A DNA stretch of 64,000 nt, taken from contig MU001494.1 in assembly GCA_010093485.1 (NCBI GenBank), positions 1,076,301 to 1,140,300 of the forward strand, written 5' to 3'. Of this stretch, positions 55,207 through 64,000 are shown piece by piece. Each line of letters opens with the position of its first letter. The stretch's first letter is position 1. The notes beneath the pieces were generated by a model, which had not been told where the DNA came from, made no database searches, and was given only the letters and a program-made list of their open reading frames with translations. Source of the DNA: Karstenula rhodostoma CBS 690.94. Lineage: Eukaryota; Ascomycota; Dothideomycetes; Pleosporales; Didymosphaeriaceae. Made by a program: the position numbers and the translations under genes.

Positions 55207-56422
55207 CTACAACTTACTAAACTTAGGCGTCTTCTTCTGAAGCCCACTCAACATGGCATCCTTCACGTCTGTGGTCTGCAACATCGCCTGGTTCCAGACC
55301 GCAGTATACCTCAGACCCTCCTCCACACTCCGGTCGCGGGAGTAGTTCAGTATCTCTTTCGTTCCCTGCACGGCAACCGGACTCTTGCTTGCTATCAACT
55401 TTGCTAGTTTCAATCCCTCTGCTACCACCTCTACTTTCCCGCCATAGACCCCACTGACGAGTCCCACCTTCTCTGCCTCGGAACTACCGAAGATTCGAGC
55501 CGAGAGGCACACGTCCTTCACCCAGCTAAAGTTCCCGACTGCCTTGGGCAAGCGGGAGAGCGTGCCGATGTCTGCGGCGAGTCCGATATCGACTTCCTTG
55601 ACGGAGAAGCGCGTGTCTGCAGCGCACATCCGGATGTCGCAAGCGAGGCAGAGATCGAGGGCCAAGCCGTAGGAGATACCGTGGAGCACGGCAATGATAG
55701 GTACTTCGCACTTTTCGAGCGCGGTTATACAGTCTTGAAACTCAAAGATGTGTCTGCGTAGGCTCGTTGCTGTGCGAGCGGCATCGGAATTGTTCTGTGA
55801 GAGGGTACCTTGAGACGCTGCCTGCAAGATTCGGTCAGTAACCATCAAGCGTTCTGAAGTAGAAAAGCGGAGCATACTGTCACATCCAGACCGGCTGTGA
55901 ATGCGCGGTCGCCGGAACCAGTCAGTATTATAGAACGAATGTTCGGGTCGTGAGAGAGGCGATTGACGATAGCAGACAAATTGAGCCACATCCTAAGGAC
56001 CTGTTAGTGAACTTGTTCGATCGCATGAACAAGGCATTTCAGGGGCCCGCATGATTATGGCACCACATAACGAAGACAAGGCGTGGTCGCTTGGGGAACA
56101 GTCTGTGATGAACGCATACAATATGATAGGAAGTATAGAATGTAACGGACTCTCCAAAAACTAGTACAGTATTGAGTATTCTCTCTCAGTACTGTACATA
56201 GAGTGGCGCGGGAGACACATGTGAACGGGAGTTCGAACGTGGCTCCTGGGTGCTGGAACAACGTCTCGCGAGAGAAATTCCATGGCCATGTAGTACAGTT
56301 GAGATTAACACTTACTGCTCGACAAAAGCGTTCAGCTTTTCTGGCCGATTGATTTCGACATGTGCAACATATTCCGCTGGAAATGTTACGTTGAAGTACT
56401 CGTATTTGTATCCTTCTGCCAT
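55207..56422 (-). CDS. Peroxisomal delta(3,5)-delta(2,4)-dienoyl-CoA isomerase-like protein
   Basis: Predicted 278 residues of the crotonase family from exons 56316-56422, 55878-55992 and 55207-55821. The N-terminus reads VEINRPEKLNAFVEQMW across the first splice, followed by TGSGDRAFTAGLDV. The segment from CDIRMCAAD through FSVKEVDIGLAADIGTL carries the Asp, Glu and Asp at the positions used by dienoyl-CoA isomerases (ECH1/Dci1). That distinguishes it from plain enoyl-CoA hydratases, which have two Glu. The C-terminus FSKL ends in the PTS1 signal SKL, so it acts in peroxisomal beta-oxidation of unsaturated fatty acids. The 323-nt first intron holds a strong inverted repeat. Confidence 0.92.
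56164..56197. repeat. 13-bp inverted repeat in intron 1 of the isomerase gene
   Basis: Arms at 56164-56176 and 56185-56197 (GTACAGTATTGAG and CTCAGTACTGTAC) pair at 12 of 13 positions, with a G-T pair at the other, and have an 8-base loop. In RNA this would be a stable hairpin. Confidence 0.85.
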
Positions 56423-57778
56423 GATGCTCTTTCTTCGTGGTTTGATGCAGCTGATGTATCTCTCTGCTGTGTCGTACTCGCTTCAAGGGTTATCAAGTAA
56501 AGGGCTCAAAGGTAATGCAGACGTGTGATGTGATGCTTGTGTCGACGTTGTCGCATCTGACCGCGCGAGTCGTTCGGCGGAGGCGCTGCTGTGCCGAGGT
56601 AAGTACTAAAGGGGCTAGCGCGTTGTCATCTTAATTCGCATCTCCAAAGTTCACTGGATTCTTAACTCTTCCTTCCCCTTCCATATCATCTCGTTCTACT
56701 CGTTGAACCCTTTCCGTGAGGTTATCGGCCTTCTTCAAGTATCTCACCTTCTCTCACCAGCACTACATAACATTGAGCCCGGCAACCGGCACATGTCAGG
56801 GATGATTGATTGACGCACTACGTTTGCTTGGCTTTCCTAACCGCTGTCACGTCGTGGCAGGGACATCAACTCCTACTGGAGGCGTCCACGAGGTTGCTGT
56901 ACCAGCGTCGATAATTCTGATTAGGTTATGATTCAGCCACGAGTATTGCCAGAAACAGTTGAGACCAAGAGTGTCCACAGGTTCTATTGTCGCGTCGTGA
57001 CGGAATGACCCTGTCTTCCACGGCTTCAATTTTCCAAAATCCTATGTAAGAATCAATAGCATTGCCTGGTCCGACGTGTTACCTTCCGTCACTGTCCAAA
57101 GCTTCAACCTATCTTCTCATAATGCAAGACTACAGGTAAAACAAGTCTAGCAGTATTAGGTCCGCATACTTCAGCAACAAATCTTCGAAAGAGTCGGAAG
57201 CCCTTCGTAATCTAAGAGTCGGTGTAGCTTATCCTGGAAATACCTTCGCATACCTACCATCGTTGCCCAGATCGGGGCCCGCCGCGGACCAGATAGCTGA
57301 TCTATTTGCAACAAGAACGCAACACCGCCTCGTTTCGAACAGGGAGTACGCATCCCGGGAAAGCTTTGTCAAAATGATATTGGCAAAATAACAGGTTTGT
57401 CGGGAACACACCTGGATGAGTTCGGCGGGCCGTTGACCTTACAGTCTCATGCGTTCGCGTAATCCAACCAACGCTTGGATGTCTGGGCATAGTCTTTCCC
57501 CTTAAACTTTGGGGCTCTGTGATTGGGCTATGTTGTTACTGTGGTCGACGTCGTCAGTTACTATCTAAAGTCGTAACAGACTGCTGGGTACGGCAGTTAC
57601 TTGTGTCCATGTTTCTTTCTCGCAAAAAGGAGAACAAAGTAACCAGAGCACTGGACAAGGATTGGTATAAGTATAAGTGTGTCATTGTTTGGTCACCGTT
57701 CATTTTGCCATGTGTTCAACGATCCGCCTCCATTCATTCTTGCGATTGCCTTTAATCAACTCAATCATTCGTTTCACT
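56423..57778. other. Intergenic region
   Basis: Promoter of the isomerase gene and 1.3 kb without a supported gene. Minus frames at 56847-57490 overlap one another and give no domain. No RNA gene is recognised. Confidence 0.45.
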
Positions 57779-58168
57779 ATGCGTGCTACTTCCTCCCTCA
57801 TTGCACTATTTCTCGCGGTCTCTGCGGCAGCTCATCTTCATTATGAGCTCTCGATCCGCGAACTTGCTACTCGTTCTGCCATCAATAAGCAATGTGCTGC
57901 CAAGACGGGAGCTTTTACGATGGAGCGCAAGAAGCGTTCACACGGTCCCAGCATAATCTTTTGCGACCGCTGTCATACTCGCCAGCAAATCATTAGCTCC
58001 TGGGTACGCCGCAGACTAAACACGATCCAATTACGTCTTGCCAACCTTTGCATACGGCACCGGTTTGTACGTGAATATATCCGTGTCCTTTGCTGCAGCG
58101 ACGCACAAAGCTTTTCGGCGTTCTGTTTGTTGACTGATTGTATCCAGGTAAAAGAGTCTTCCCGATGA
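57779..58168 (+). CDS. Putative small secreted protein
   Basis: The ATG at 57779 (CACTATGCG) begins a likely signal peptide MRATSSLIALFLAVSAAAHLH. The mature part continues as YELSIRELATRSAINKQCAA with a basic MERKKRS, a possible Kex2 cleavage site, and a CDRCH segment. The frame runs to 58168, but the later part (after about 58010, where GGGTAC could be a donor) loses protein character. A downstream block at about 58199-58270 could be another exon, so the 3' structure is open. No homolog is recognised. Small size, signal peptide and cysteines make it an effector-like candidate by inference only. Confidence 0.42.
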   Translation: MRATSSLIALFLAVSAAAHLHYELSIRELATRSAINKQCAAKTGAFTMERKKRSHGPSIIFCDRCHTRQQIISSWVRRRLNTIQLRLANLCIRHRFVREYIRVLCCSDAQSFSAFCLLTDCIQVKESSR

Positions 58169-59073
58169 CCAGAAATAATTTGAATCGAATCTTCTGCAGC
58201 CTATGGGTCGGAGATGCACGCCAAGGGATATCGCAAAGGCTTATACGATGACCATGGTGAGGATCTGGACGTAAGTGCTCCGTCGTTTCTCGTCTCTTTA
58301 TTTGCACCACTTTCGACAACCCACTGCTACGTTCAGGTTTGGAGATGTTATTTGTATGCTTCCGAGTAGGATAACAATGATTTATTGGGTCTCTTGACCC
58401 AAATCTCAGTCATGGTTCTTCTAGGCAGATCGCACTCACTTGCAACCAAAGAGGTCGCGTCGACCATTTGGTAAGGAACAATACTTGCTTCCTCGAAGAC
58501 TACGGCAATAAGGGGCTGGTATCAACCTTGACGATCTCGATGGACAAATTCTCAAGGGCTTGTGTTATTCGCAGTTGAACGTTCTGGTCGGAACGGGCAC
58601 GGTGGAGGGATAGAGTCTGCTTCATGATATTTAAGGCAGTAAGCCGCAGATCTGTAGCGAGCCCGCTGACTCATTGGCTTCCCTCCCTGTCCCTACAACT
58701 CGTAACGGCCGTCAATTTATGCTGGGCGCCTCTATTTTCTAAAGCCATGATTTTGAATGCAGTAACATGGTAGCAAAAGCATGGCAGTCACACGCTCGCA
58801 ACCTCCGAGGGAGTGTGTGCTCGGGTGAACTTGTCCCGAACCCGCACGCTTCGCTACTAATTTCTCCGCATTCTCCGCAAAGGATCGCCCAAAACCTGGA
58901 GAGCTAAGGATTATAGGGAAAGCTTGAGGCTATAACATCGCTAGCCAGGACCATGGTTCGAAAGTGTGATGATATCATAAGCAATGGATAAATACCATAG
59001 GTGATCATATATACGCGTATCGCCGCTGAACCGCCTTCCCTCTGCAGATTGACAAGAGACAGTCAGAAACATT
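58169..59073. other. Intergenic region, promoter of the GH28 gene
   Basis: May contain a further exon of the small secreted protein in its first 100 bases. A TATA-like ATATATACG precedes the GH28 start by about 65 bases. No other gene is seen. Confidence 0.4.
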
Positions 59074-60480
59074 ATGGCTCAATCGATACTAACACTTCTA
59101 GCAGTCCTCGGTCTGGTTGGCGCACAAAGAATTTCTCACAGCAGCCGTAATGGGCGGCCAACATGTACTGTCCATCCCGGCAAGACCAACGCGACAGACG
59201 ACGTGCCTACAATTCTGAAAGCATTCAAGAACTGTAACAACGGCGGAAATGTTGTTTTCCCTGCTGGCAACACGTACCATATCAACTCTCGGCTCAATCC
59301 AGTGCTTAACGATGTTACGATTGATTGGCACGGTGAATGGGAGTTTAGTCAGGATCTCGACTACTGGAGAAACAACTCCTACCACATTGCGTTCCAGAAT
59401 CATGCAGCTGGCTTCGTAATAACCGGCGATAATATTCGCATTGATGGTTTCGGAACCGGAGGGATCAATGGTATGTAACGTGTTGCATGTGGAAGCCCCG
59501 TACGGAGGATCTAATCCGACCAGGAAATGGTCAACTCTGGTATTACGACGAGCGAGGCGACCCTCCCGTCACCCCAGGAGCTACCCGTCCGGGGCGTCCT
59601 ATGCCCTTTATGTTCTGGAACGTGTCTGACGTGTCGGTGAAGAACTTTTATGTGGTCCAGCCGCAGCTCTGGAGCATCAACATCCAAAATGGCACCAACA
59701 TGGTCTTTGACAACATATACACCAATGCGACTAGCCCTGAAGCGCCCACAGGGTGGAATTGGGTACAGAACACGGATGGCTTCAACACAATGGATTCTCG
59801 CAACATTGTGCTAACAAATTTTGTCTATCAAGGCGGTGATGATTGCATTGCTATCAAGCCTCGGTCTTATGATATCTTCATTCGCAACGTAACATGCCAC
59901 TCTGGTAACGGCATCGCTATTGGCTCCCTTGGACAGTACCTTGAGGACTCATCTGTCGAGAACGTACACATTGACCAGGCGACGATCATCAAGGGTGGCG
60001 CCCAGGATTCGATCGGAAACGCTGTGTATATCAAGACTTGGGTGGGTGAGCTAGTTCAAGGAGGCGATAGAGACTACGAAAGCGACTATCAGCCGAGAGG
60101 TGCAGGGTGGGGTGGTGTCAGAAATATGCTGTTTAGTAACTTCGTCGTGCGGGGAGCGAAGAGTGGAGGTGTAATTACTCAGAACAACGGAGACAACGGG
60201 TCTTTCGCAGGAACGTAAGTAATGCACTTTACACCATTGAGCAAAGATACTGATTCGGTCCAGTTCTAACATGCTGGTCAACAATGTCGCTTTCGTCAAT
60301 TTCACTGGCTACTTAGACGGCAGGAGTACAACGGCAAGCGTGAGCTGCTCGACACGGCACCCGTGCTACAATATCGATTACGAGAATTACACTCTTTACA
60401 CTAGCTCTAACATGACGAGCGCAGGAACGGCAAGCTGCAAGTGGACAGCGGAAGGAGGGGTACATGGCATAAAATGCTAG
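59074..60480 (+). CDS. Secreted GH28 family glycoside hydrolase, exo/rhamnosidase-type variant
   Basis: Predicted 434 residues from exons 59074-59470, 59524-60214 and 60264-60480. The signal peptide is MAQSILTLLAVLGLVGA. The right-handed beta-helix carries GH28 catalytic segments: NTDGF at 215-219, GGDDC with D238 and D239, then GNGIAIGS where most polygalacturonases have GHG (N261 replaces His), and VYIKTW at 300-305 where they have RIK (Y301 replaces Arg). The three catalytic aspartates remain. The His and Arg changes occur in the RgxB-like subgroup of fungal GH28 enzymes, which include alpha-L-rhamnosidase or exo-acting members, so a standard endopolygalacturonase is unlikely. Substrate is probably a pectin side group or chain end. 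A Cys pair near the C-terminus (ASVSCSTRHPCYN) is probably a disulfide. Confidence 0.9.
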
Positions 60481-60745
60481 TTCTTTTCCATAAAAGGAAT
60501 TCCATTATACTATCGTACATGCCCACAAACCACGGTGTCAGTCGGCCGAAACACTGCACATACAGTCATGTAGTGATTTTGATGTGGTTCTTGTTGTCGT
60601 GGACCATATTCGAACAGACCACACGGTTCAGCTTACGGCCTGCTGCAAATGTCTGCATATACATGTGCGTGTAGCTCGATCTGGGTGCGAGATACTGCCT
60701 TAGATCATCGTGATTAATCCCTGTTTCCACCATAGTCGCTTGCCC

Positions 60746-61486
60746 TCAAACGCTTTCATCCAATACATCTTGCACCTCCTCCTCCTCCTCCTCCTCCTCC
60801 TCCGTGACAACTCGTGCAAAAGTCGGATTACCTATCCACCTCTCCGCAACTGCAAGCCCATGATACCATTTAATGCCTGTCCACCCGTCATTTCTGAACT
60901 GCTGTAGCAGCAAGTTACTGCAGACATGGACCTCGCGCCTCGCTTTTGTGAGCATATAAGCACGCTGCTCTGGCGACACTCCGGATGCGCGGTCGTTATG
61001 GGGTGAGGTTAGAGAAGGTAAGCTCTTTAACGCTGCTTGAAGACGGAATTGATACGCGGCAACCTTCTCCTTGTCCGCAAGCGAAGTCGTCTCGGGGTGC
61101 ATGTAGCCCGCTGCCAGACCAACGATCCCCCAAGCGTAGACCTCAAGGTCGAGGTTACTGTCCCCGAGCACCTTTTCTATGACATCGATGGCCGTATTCC
61201 ATAGCAGTTTGAACAGCTGCAGGTCATCTTTGGCAGGCCCTGCTGGCTGCATGGTGTGGATTGCGTCTTGCGCAGCTGCAAATGAATAGGCAAGGTCTTC
61301 CTCTGATGGCGGTTCGTACGTTGGTGTACTGTGAGTTGCTCGTGCAAAAATGATCGGATCGGATAGAGCGGTGTACTTCCCATGAAGTCGGTGAAGTGAC
61401 TTGGCGTGGTCGTAGAGATGGATGAATTTAGGGAACGTATCGAGTGAGAATGCCTCCCTAACAACATCGGACGTTGAGATCGACAT
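60746..61486 (-). CDS. Hypothetical helical protein with poly-Glu tail
   Basis: Start chosen at MSISTSDVVREAFSLDTFPK, giving 246 residues; the open frame reaches farther upstream but without protein character. I do not recognise a family. The body looks all-helical: KFIHLYDHAKSLHRLHGKY, LAYSFAAAQDAIHTMQPA, LFKLLWNTAIDVIEKVLG, VAAYQFRLQAALKSL and YMLTKARREVHVCSNLLLQQ. The C-terminus contains nine consecutive glutamates encoded by a trinucleotide repeat and ends VQDVLDESV. Probably cytosolic. Function unknown. Confidence 0.6.
   Translation of the reverse strand: MSISTSDVVREAFSLDTFPKFIHLYDHAKSLHRLHGKYTALSDPIIFARATHSTPTYEPPSEEDLAYSFAAAQDAIHTMQPAGPAKDDLQLFKLLWNTAIDVIEKVLGDSNLDLEVYAWGIVGLAAGYMHPETTSLADKEKVAAYQFRLQAALKSLPSLTSPHNDRASGVSPEQRAYMLTKARREVHVCSNLLLQQFRNDGWTGIKWYHGLAVAERWIGNPTFARVVTEEEEEEEEEVQDVLDESV
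60775..60803 (+). repeat. CCT trinucleotide microsatellite (poly-Glu coding on the minus strand)
   Basis: Nine perfect CCT copies plus two bases, within the end of the minus-strand hypothetical gene. Copy-number change would lengthen or shorten the acidic tail without a frameshift. Confidence 0.95.
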
Positions 61487-63731
61487 CTTGGAGAGAATGG
61501 AGCCGACCAAGGGTAACCTTTTCCTTCTCCAAGGACCGTTGGATGAGCGAGAATCGTAAGGTTGAATTTTCGATGTCGAGTGCTGAGAGGGTGAGCTGAT
61601 CGAATGCGGTGGTCTTATACTCTTGAGCAAGGCTTTGGGTGAAAACTCGCAATAAATAATCAATGTGCTTTCACGAATTTGAAACCATAGATTCTGCAAA
61701 TTTTCAGTCTCGTTACCCTGTCTCACGGATACCCAAGACTTGCATTCACACCGGCCAATTGTTGTGGCGCATGTCGCGGATACATGCTGCAAACGCACCT
61801 GTCCGTCTCTTATATGCACGTTTAGCGCGACGTGGTCGCGAGATATTGTGATTAATATACCAGCTGATGATCATGGACAGCTGATCGGTGACGTATGTTG
61901 TTAGTTGCTCGTGGTGTCGCGTGGCCTACGATCAGGTGATCTCTCGTTTTCGGACACAGGGCGCTGTTGGAGTCACCTACTGGAAGTTTCTTGCTCAGAA
62001 TAATCCCACGTATGAAACAATATTGTAGACTGTCACGCAATTGCAATAGGCGCACCTTTATCTTTTGTTCCACAACAGTAGACTGCTGATGAACTGGCAC
62101 GATTAGTACAAGTTTCCGAGCTGTCGAGAGATACTGGGCAGTTTACCACTGTTGTGAGCATGACCCGGTCGTCGTCGGTCGTCGTTCCCCCACACTCTTA
62201 ATATAAAACCGGTAACGTAGATGCGCAGACTGACAGTTGTCTCTAGATTAGTAATAGAGGAACAAAGACATAGGTGCGACGACAGGGTAAACTAGAGAGG
62301 GGCGTTCTTGCGTTTAATAAAAGTAGCTTATAGAGTCTATATATTGTATATGGTCACTATGAGGGTGGGTAAGTCAATGAAGGGGGGACAATATAAGGCA
62401 TCGGACTTTGCCAATCACGAAGGGACCAAAAAGGCGGCTAAAGCGTGCTCCAGTGTCGATACGCAGAGCTAACCAAAAAGGGCTTATAAGGTCTAAGATT
62501 TCAACTATCTCGTACATGCACTGTTCACGATATTCTGTTGCAAGTGATCCGTTGGGTCTAGAGCAGGATCCAAGCAGCGCTCTAAGAACTACTAGGCGGA
62601 TTTCTACACCCGTCAGCAATTGTAAGGAACTGCTAGTTATACTTATCACTCTGTCGCTGGTTGCAACCAGCTCTAGTCTGTACCAAAGTTTGTTTGAGAG
62701 CCCAAATACTAAGCGCCGGCGACGTCCACGGGAAGAGAAGAGCTTGTGAAAATTACAATTAAGAATGGCAAATCAACGTCTGAAAAGAGCGATGGGTAGG
62801 TCATAATATGCTACGATGTTGTGATTTTGAGGTTGCAGGGTTGGTTCCAGGGTAATGAAGACGAGGGTGGAAGAACCTCCGTGCGCGTGTCGTGTCTTGT
62901 GCAGCGTATCCAGCCCACCCGCATTGGGCCACATCTAAGATCGCCTACAATATCTCGCAAGAATCTGACGCTCTGTATGCTACCTACCTAGGTAAAAAAT
63001 GCCTGGCTCTGCCACTTAACAGCCAACTCTCGTTATATCAATCACTGTCTCAACCCGTGCCGCATGCCAGAACAAAGAGCATTGCAGCAAGACATGCAGC
63101 GGGTAGACTCTCGCTGAAGGATACGATTCGCCAAAACCGACATTTGCAGTGTATCATTCGATAGATGTGCCAACTCGTTGCTCATCCTGTTTGTAGGCAA
63201 TTTGGAACGTCTATGGCCCGGGACACACTCTGTTTGCCTGTGGCTAGTGGTCGCGAAGCGGCTCGTGGACGTCTCCCACCGCATCTGTTATGCGACGCCA
63301 AAAGCATCCGTCAGCATGTGACCCATCGCAGAAACACTGCTCGGATTGTAAAATCGCCTGGTAGCCAGCCTTCTTCCCAGCCAAGATTCTACTCATCACA
63401 TCGCCACAAGCTGTCATGTATCCGAGCGCAATGCCTCTGAAACTTGCCTTACGTAATCATAAAGGAAATAAAGATCTGCTGCGTCTGTTTTCATGTGCTT
63501 TGTTTGCCATCAATCTTAGCGTAGCCCTGTTTATGATCAATCCCCACACAAACCTCGGCGACTTGATCCGGCACAAGCACATAAGAGTCCAAGTTGTGGC
63601 CCTCCAAACCTTTTGCAGCAGCTGGGCTTCTATCTCCTCTGTAGCACTGTCCCTTTGGGTTCCTCATAGCCACTGTCTTTGAGAAAATCTAAGCTCTATC
63701 TCTGTACTTCCTCGACCTCATCCTCATCGCC
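61487..63731. other. 2.2-kb AT-rich intergenic region, possible element relic
   Basis: No supported gene. The stretch around 62280-62650 is AT-rich, and on the minus strand it encodes a protein-like piece containing MYEIVEILDLISPFWLALRI, with A/T-ending codons unlike neighbouring genes. It may be a relic of a repeated element, but no transposase motif, long terminal repeat or target-site duplication is seen. The last part is the promoter of the partial gene at the window end. Confidence 0.35.
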
Positions 63732-64000
63732 ATGGCCGTCCATACTGAGGCAATATATTCGCCTTCAGCTCTGCCGGAGACGGTTCGCTACTACATCGAA
63801 AGGATCCCCGGAAACATACCGATACCACTTATACCAGTCGACCAGCTGCCGTTTCAACCCCAAGGAATTCCATCACAACTCAGCAAGCAACAAATCTCAG
63901 AAGAAAATTGGCAACGTGTCACTGGAGTAACGGAAACTGCGACCTTGCTTCCTGCCCAGCTTCTCACTCCCCAAGGCACCTTCACCGTGACCCCAACCTT
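63732..64000 (+). CDS. 5' part of a hypothetical protein, cut by the window end
   Basis: The ATG at 63732 (CGCCATGGCC, good context) opens a frame of 89 codons that is still open at the last base. The protein begins MAVHTEAIYSPSALPETVR, continues with YYIERIPGNIPIPLIPVDQL and QLSKQQISEENWQRVTGV, and then TLLPAQLLTPQGTF. The Pro/Gln/Ile-rich, evenly spaced composition and the C/T-rich leader support a real gene. I do not recognise the family. Confidence 0.6.
   Translation, partial: MAVHTEAIYSPSALPETVRYYIERIPGNIPIPLIPVDQLPFQPQGIPSQLSKQQISEENWQRVTGVTETATLLPAQLLTPQGTFTVTPT

Noticed and set aside
56224..56250. GTTCGAAC resembling a tRNA T-loop
   Set aside because: No acceptor stem, D-arm or anticodon arm can be folded around it; it lies within the isomerase intron.

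Overview
This window is nuclear DNA of a filamentous ascomycete (Pezizomycotina, probably Dothideomycetes; the class is an inference). The evidence is compact genes on both strands, 43-100 nt GT-AG introns often with CTAAC/CTGAC branch sites, and the gene set itself: CpcB/RACK1, Flo11-like disordered protein, GH28 and GH43 secreted enzymes, Med1, U1-C and an NmrA-like reductase. I rebuilt spliced models by eye. Every model given exon by exon has a total length divisible by three and keeps the frame across each junction.

Layout. 0.9-2.8 kb: YANK/STK32-type kinase. 2.8-6.3 kb: gene desert. 6.3-10 kb: L-serine/threonine dehydratase and a D-lactate dehydrogenase-like flavoprotein. 10.6-14.5 kb: large disordered Flo11-like protein. 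14.5-20.3 kb: sparse region with two doubtful small genes and the glutamine synthetase promoter. 20.3-28.5 kb: dense block with glutamine synthetase, Mediator subunit 1, a small Cys-rich protein, a GFA-domain protein, TFIIH subunit Tfb5 and a PPxY-tailed membrane protein. 28.8-34.1 kb: uncertain Ser/Thr-rich and hypothetical genes plus a carboxylesterase with a peroxisomal C-terminus. 34.3-42.7 kb: OsmC-like protein with a 13-nt microexon, Mgr3-like TPR protein, SRAP/HMCES protein and a fusion of isochorismatase-like, AlkB and GST-like domains. 43.4-50.2 kb: GH43 galactanase-like enzyme, F-box-like hypothetical, complex I assembly factor NDUFAF2 and a calponin-homology protein. 50.7-56.4 kb: RACK1/cpcB with an intronic C/D snoRNA of the U24 type, an NmrA-like protein, U1-C and a peroxisomal dienoyl-CoA isomerase-like protein. 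57.8-64 kb: putative small secreted protein, GH28 enzyme, hypothetical with a poly-Glu tail, and the 5' end of a gene leaving the window.

The most interesting part is 36.9-42.7 kb. An SRAP protein (abasic-site crosslinker family) carries a C-terminal PIP-box, and about 1 kb downstream in the same direction lies a 1069-residue protein joining an isochorismatase-like domain that appears to have lost its catalytic Lys and Cys, a long charged linker, an AlkB-type 2OG-Fe(II) dioxygenase with all metal and 2OG ligands, and a GST-like domain. Both may act in alkylation or abasic-site damage handling. That link is inference from domains and proximity only.
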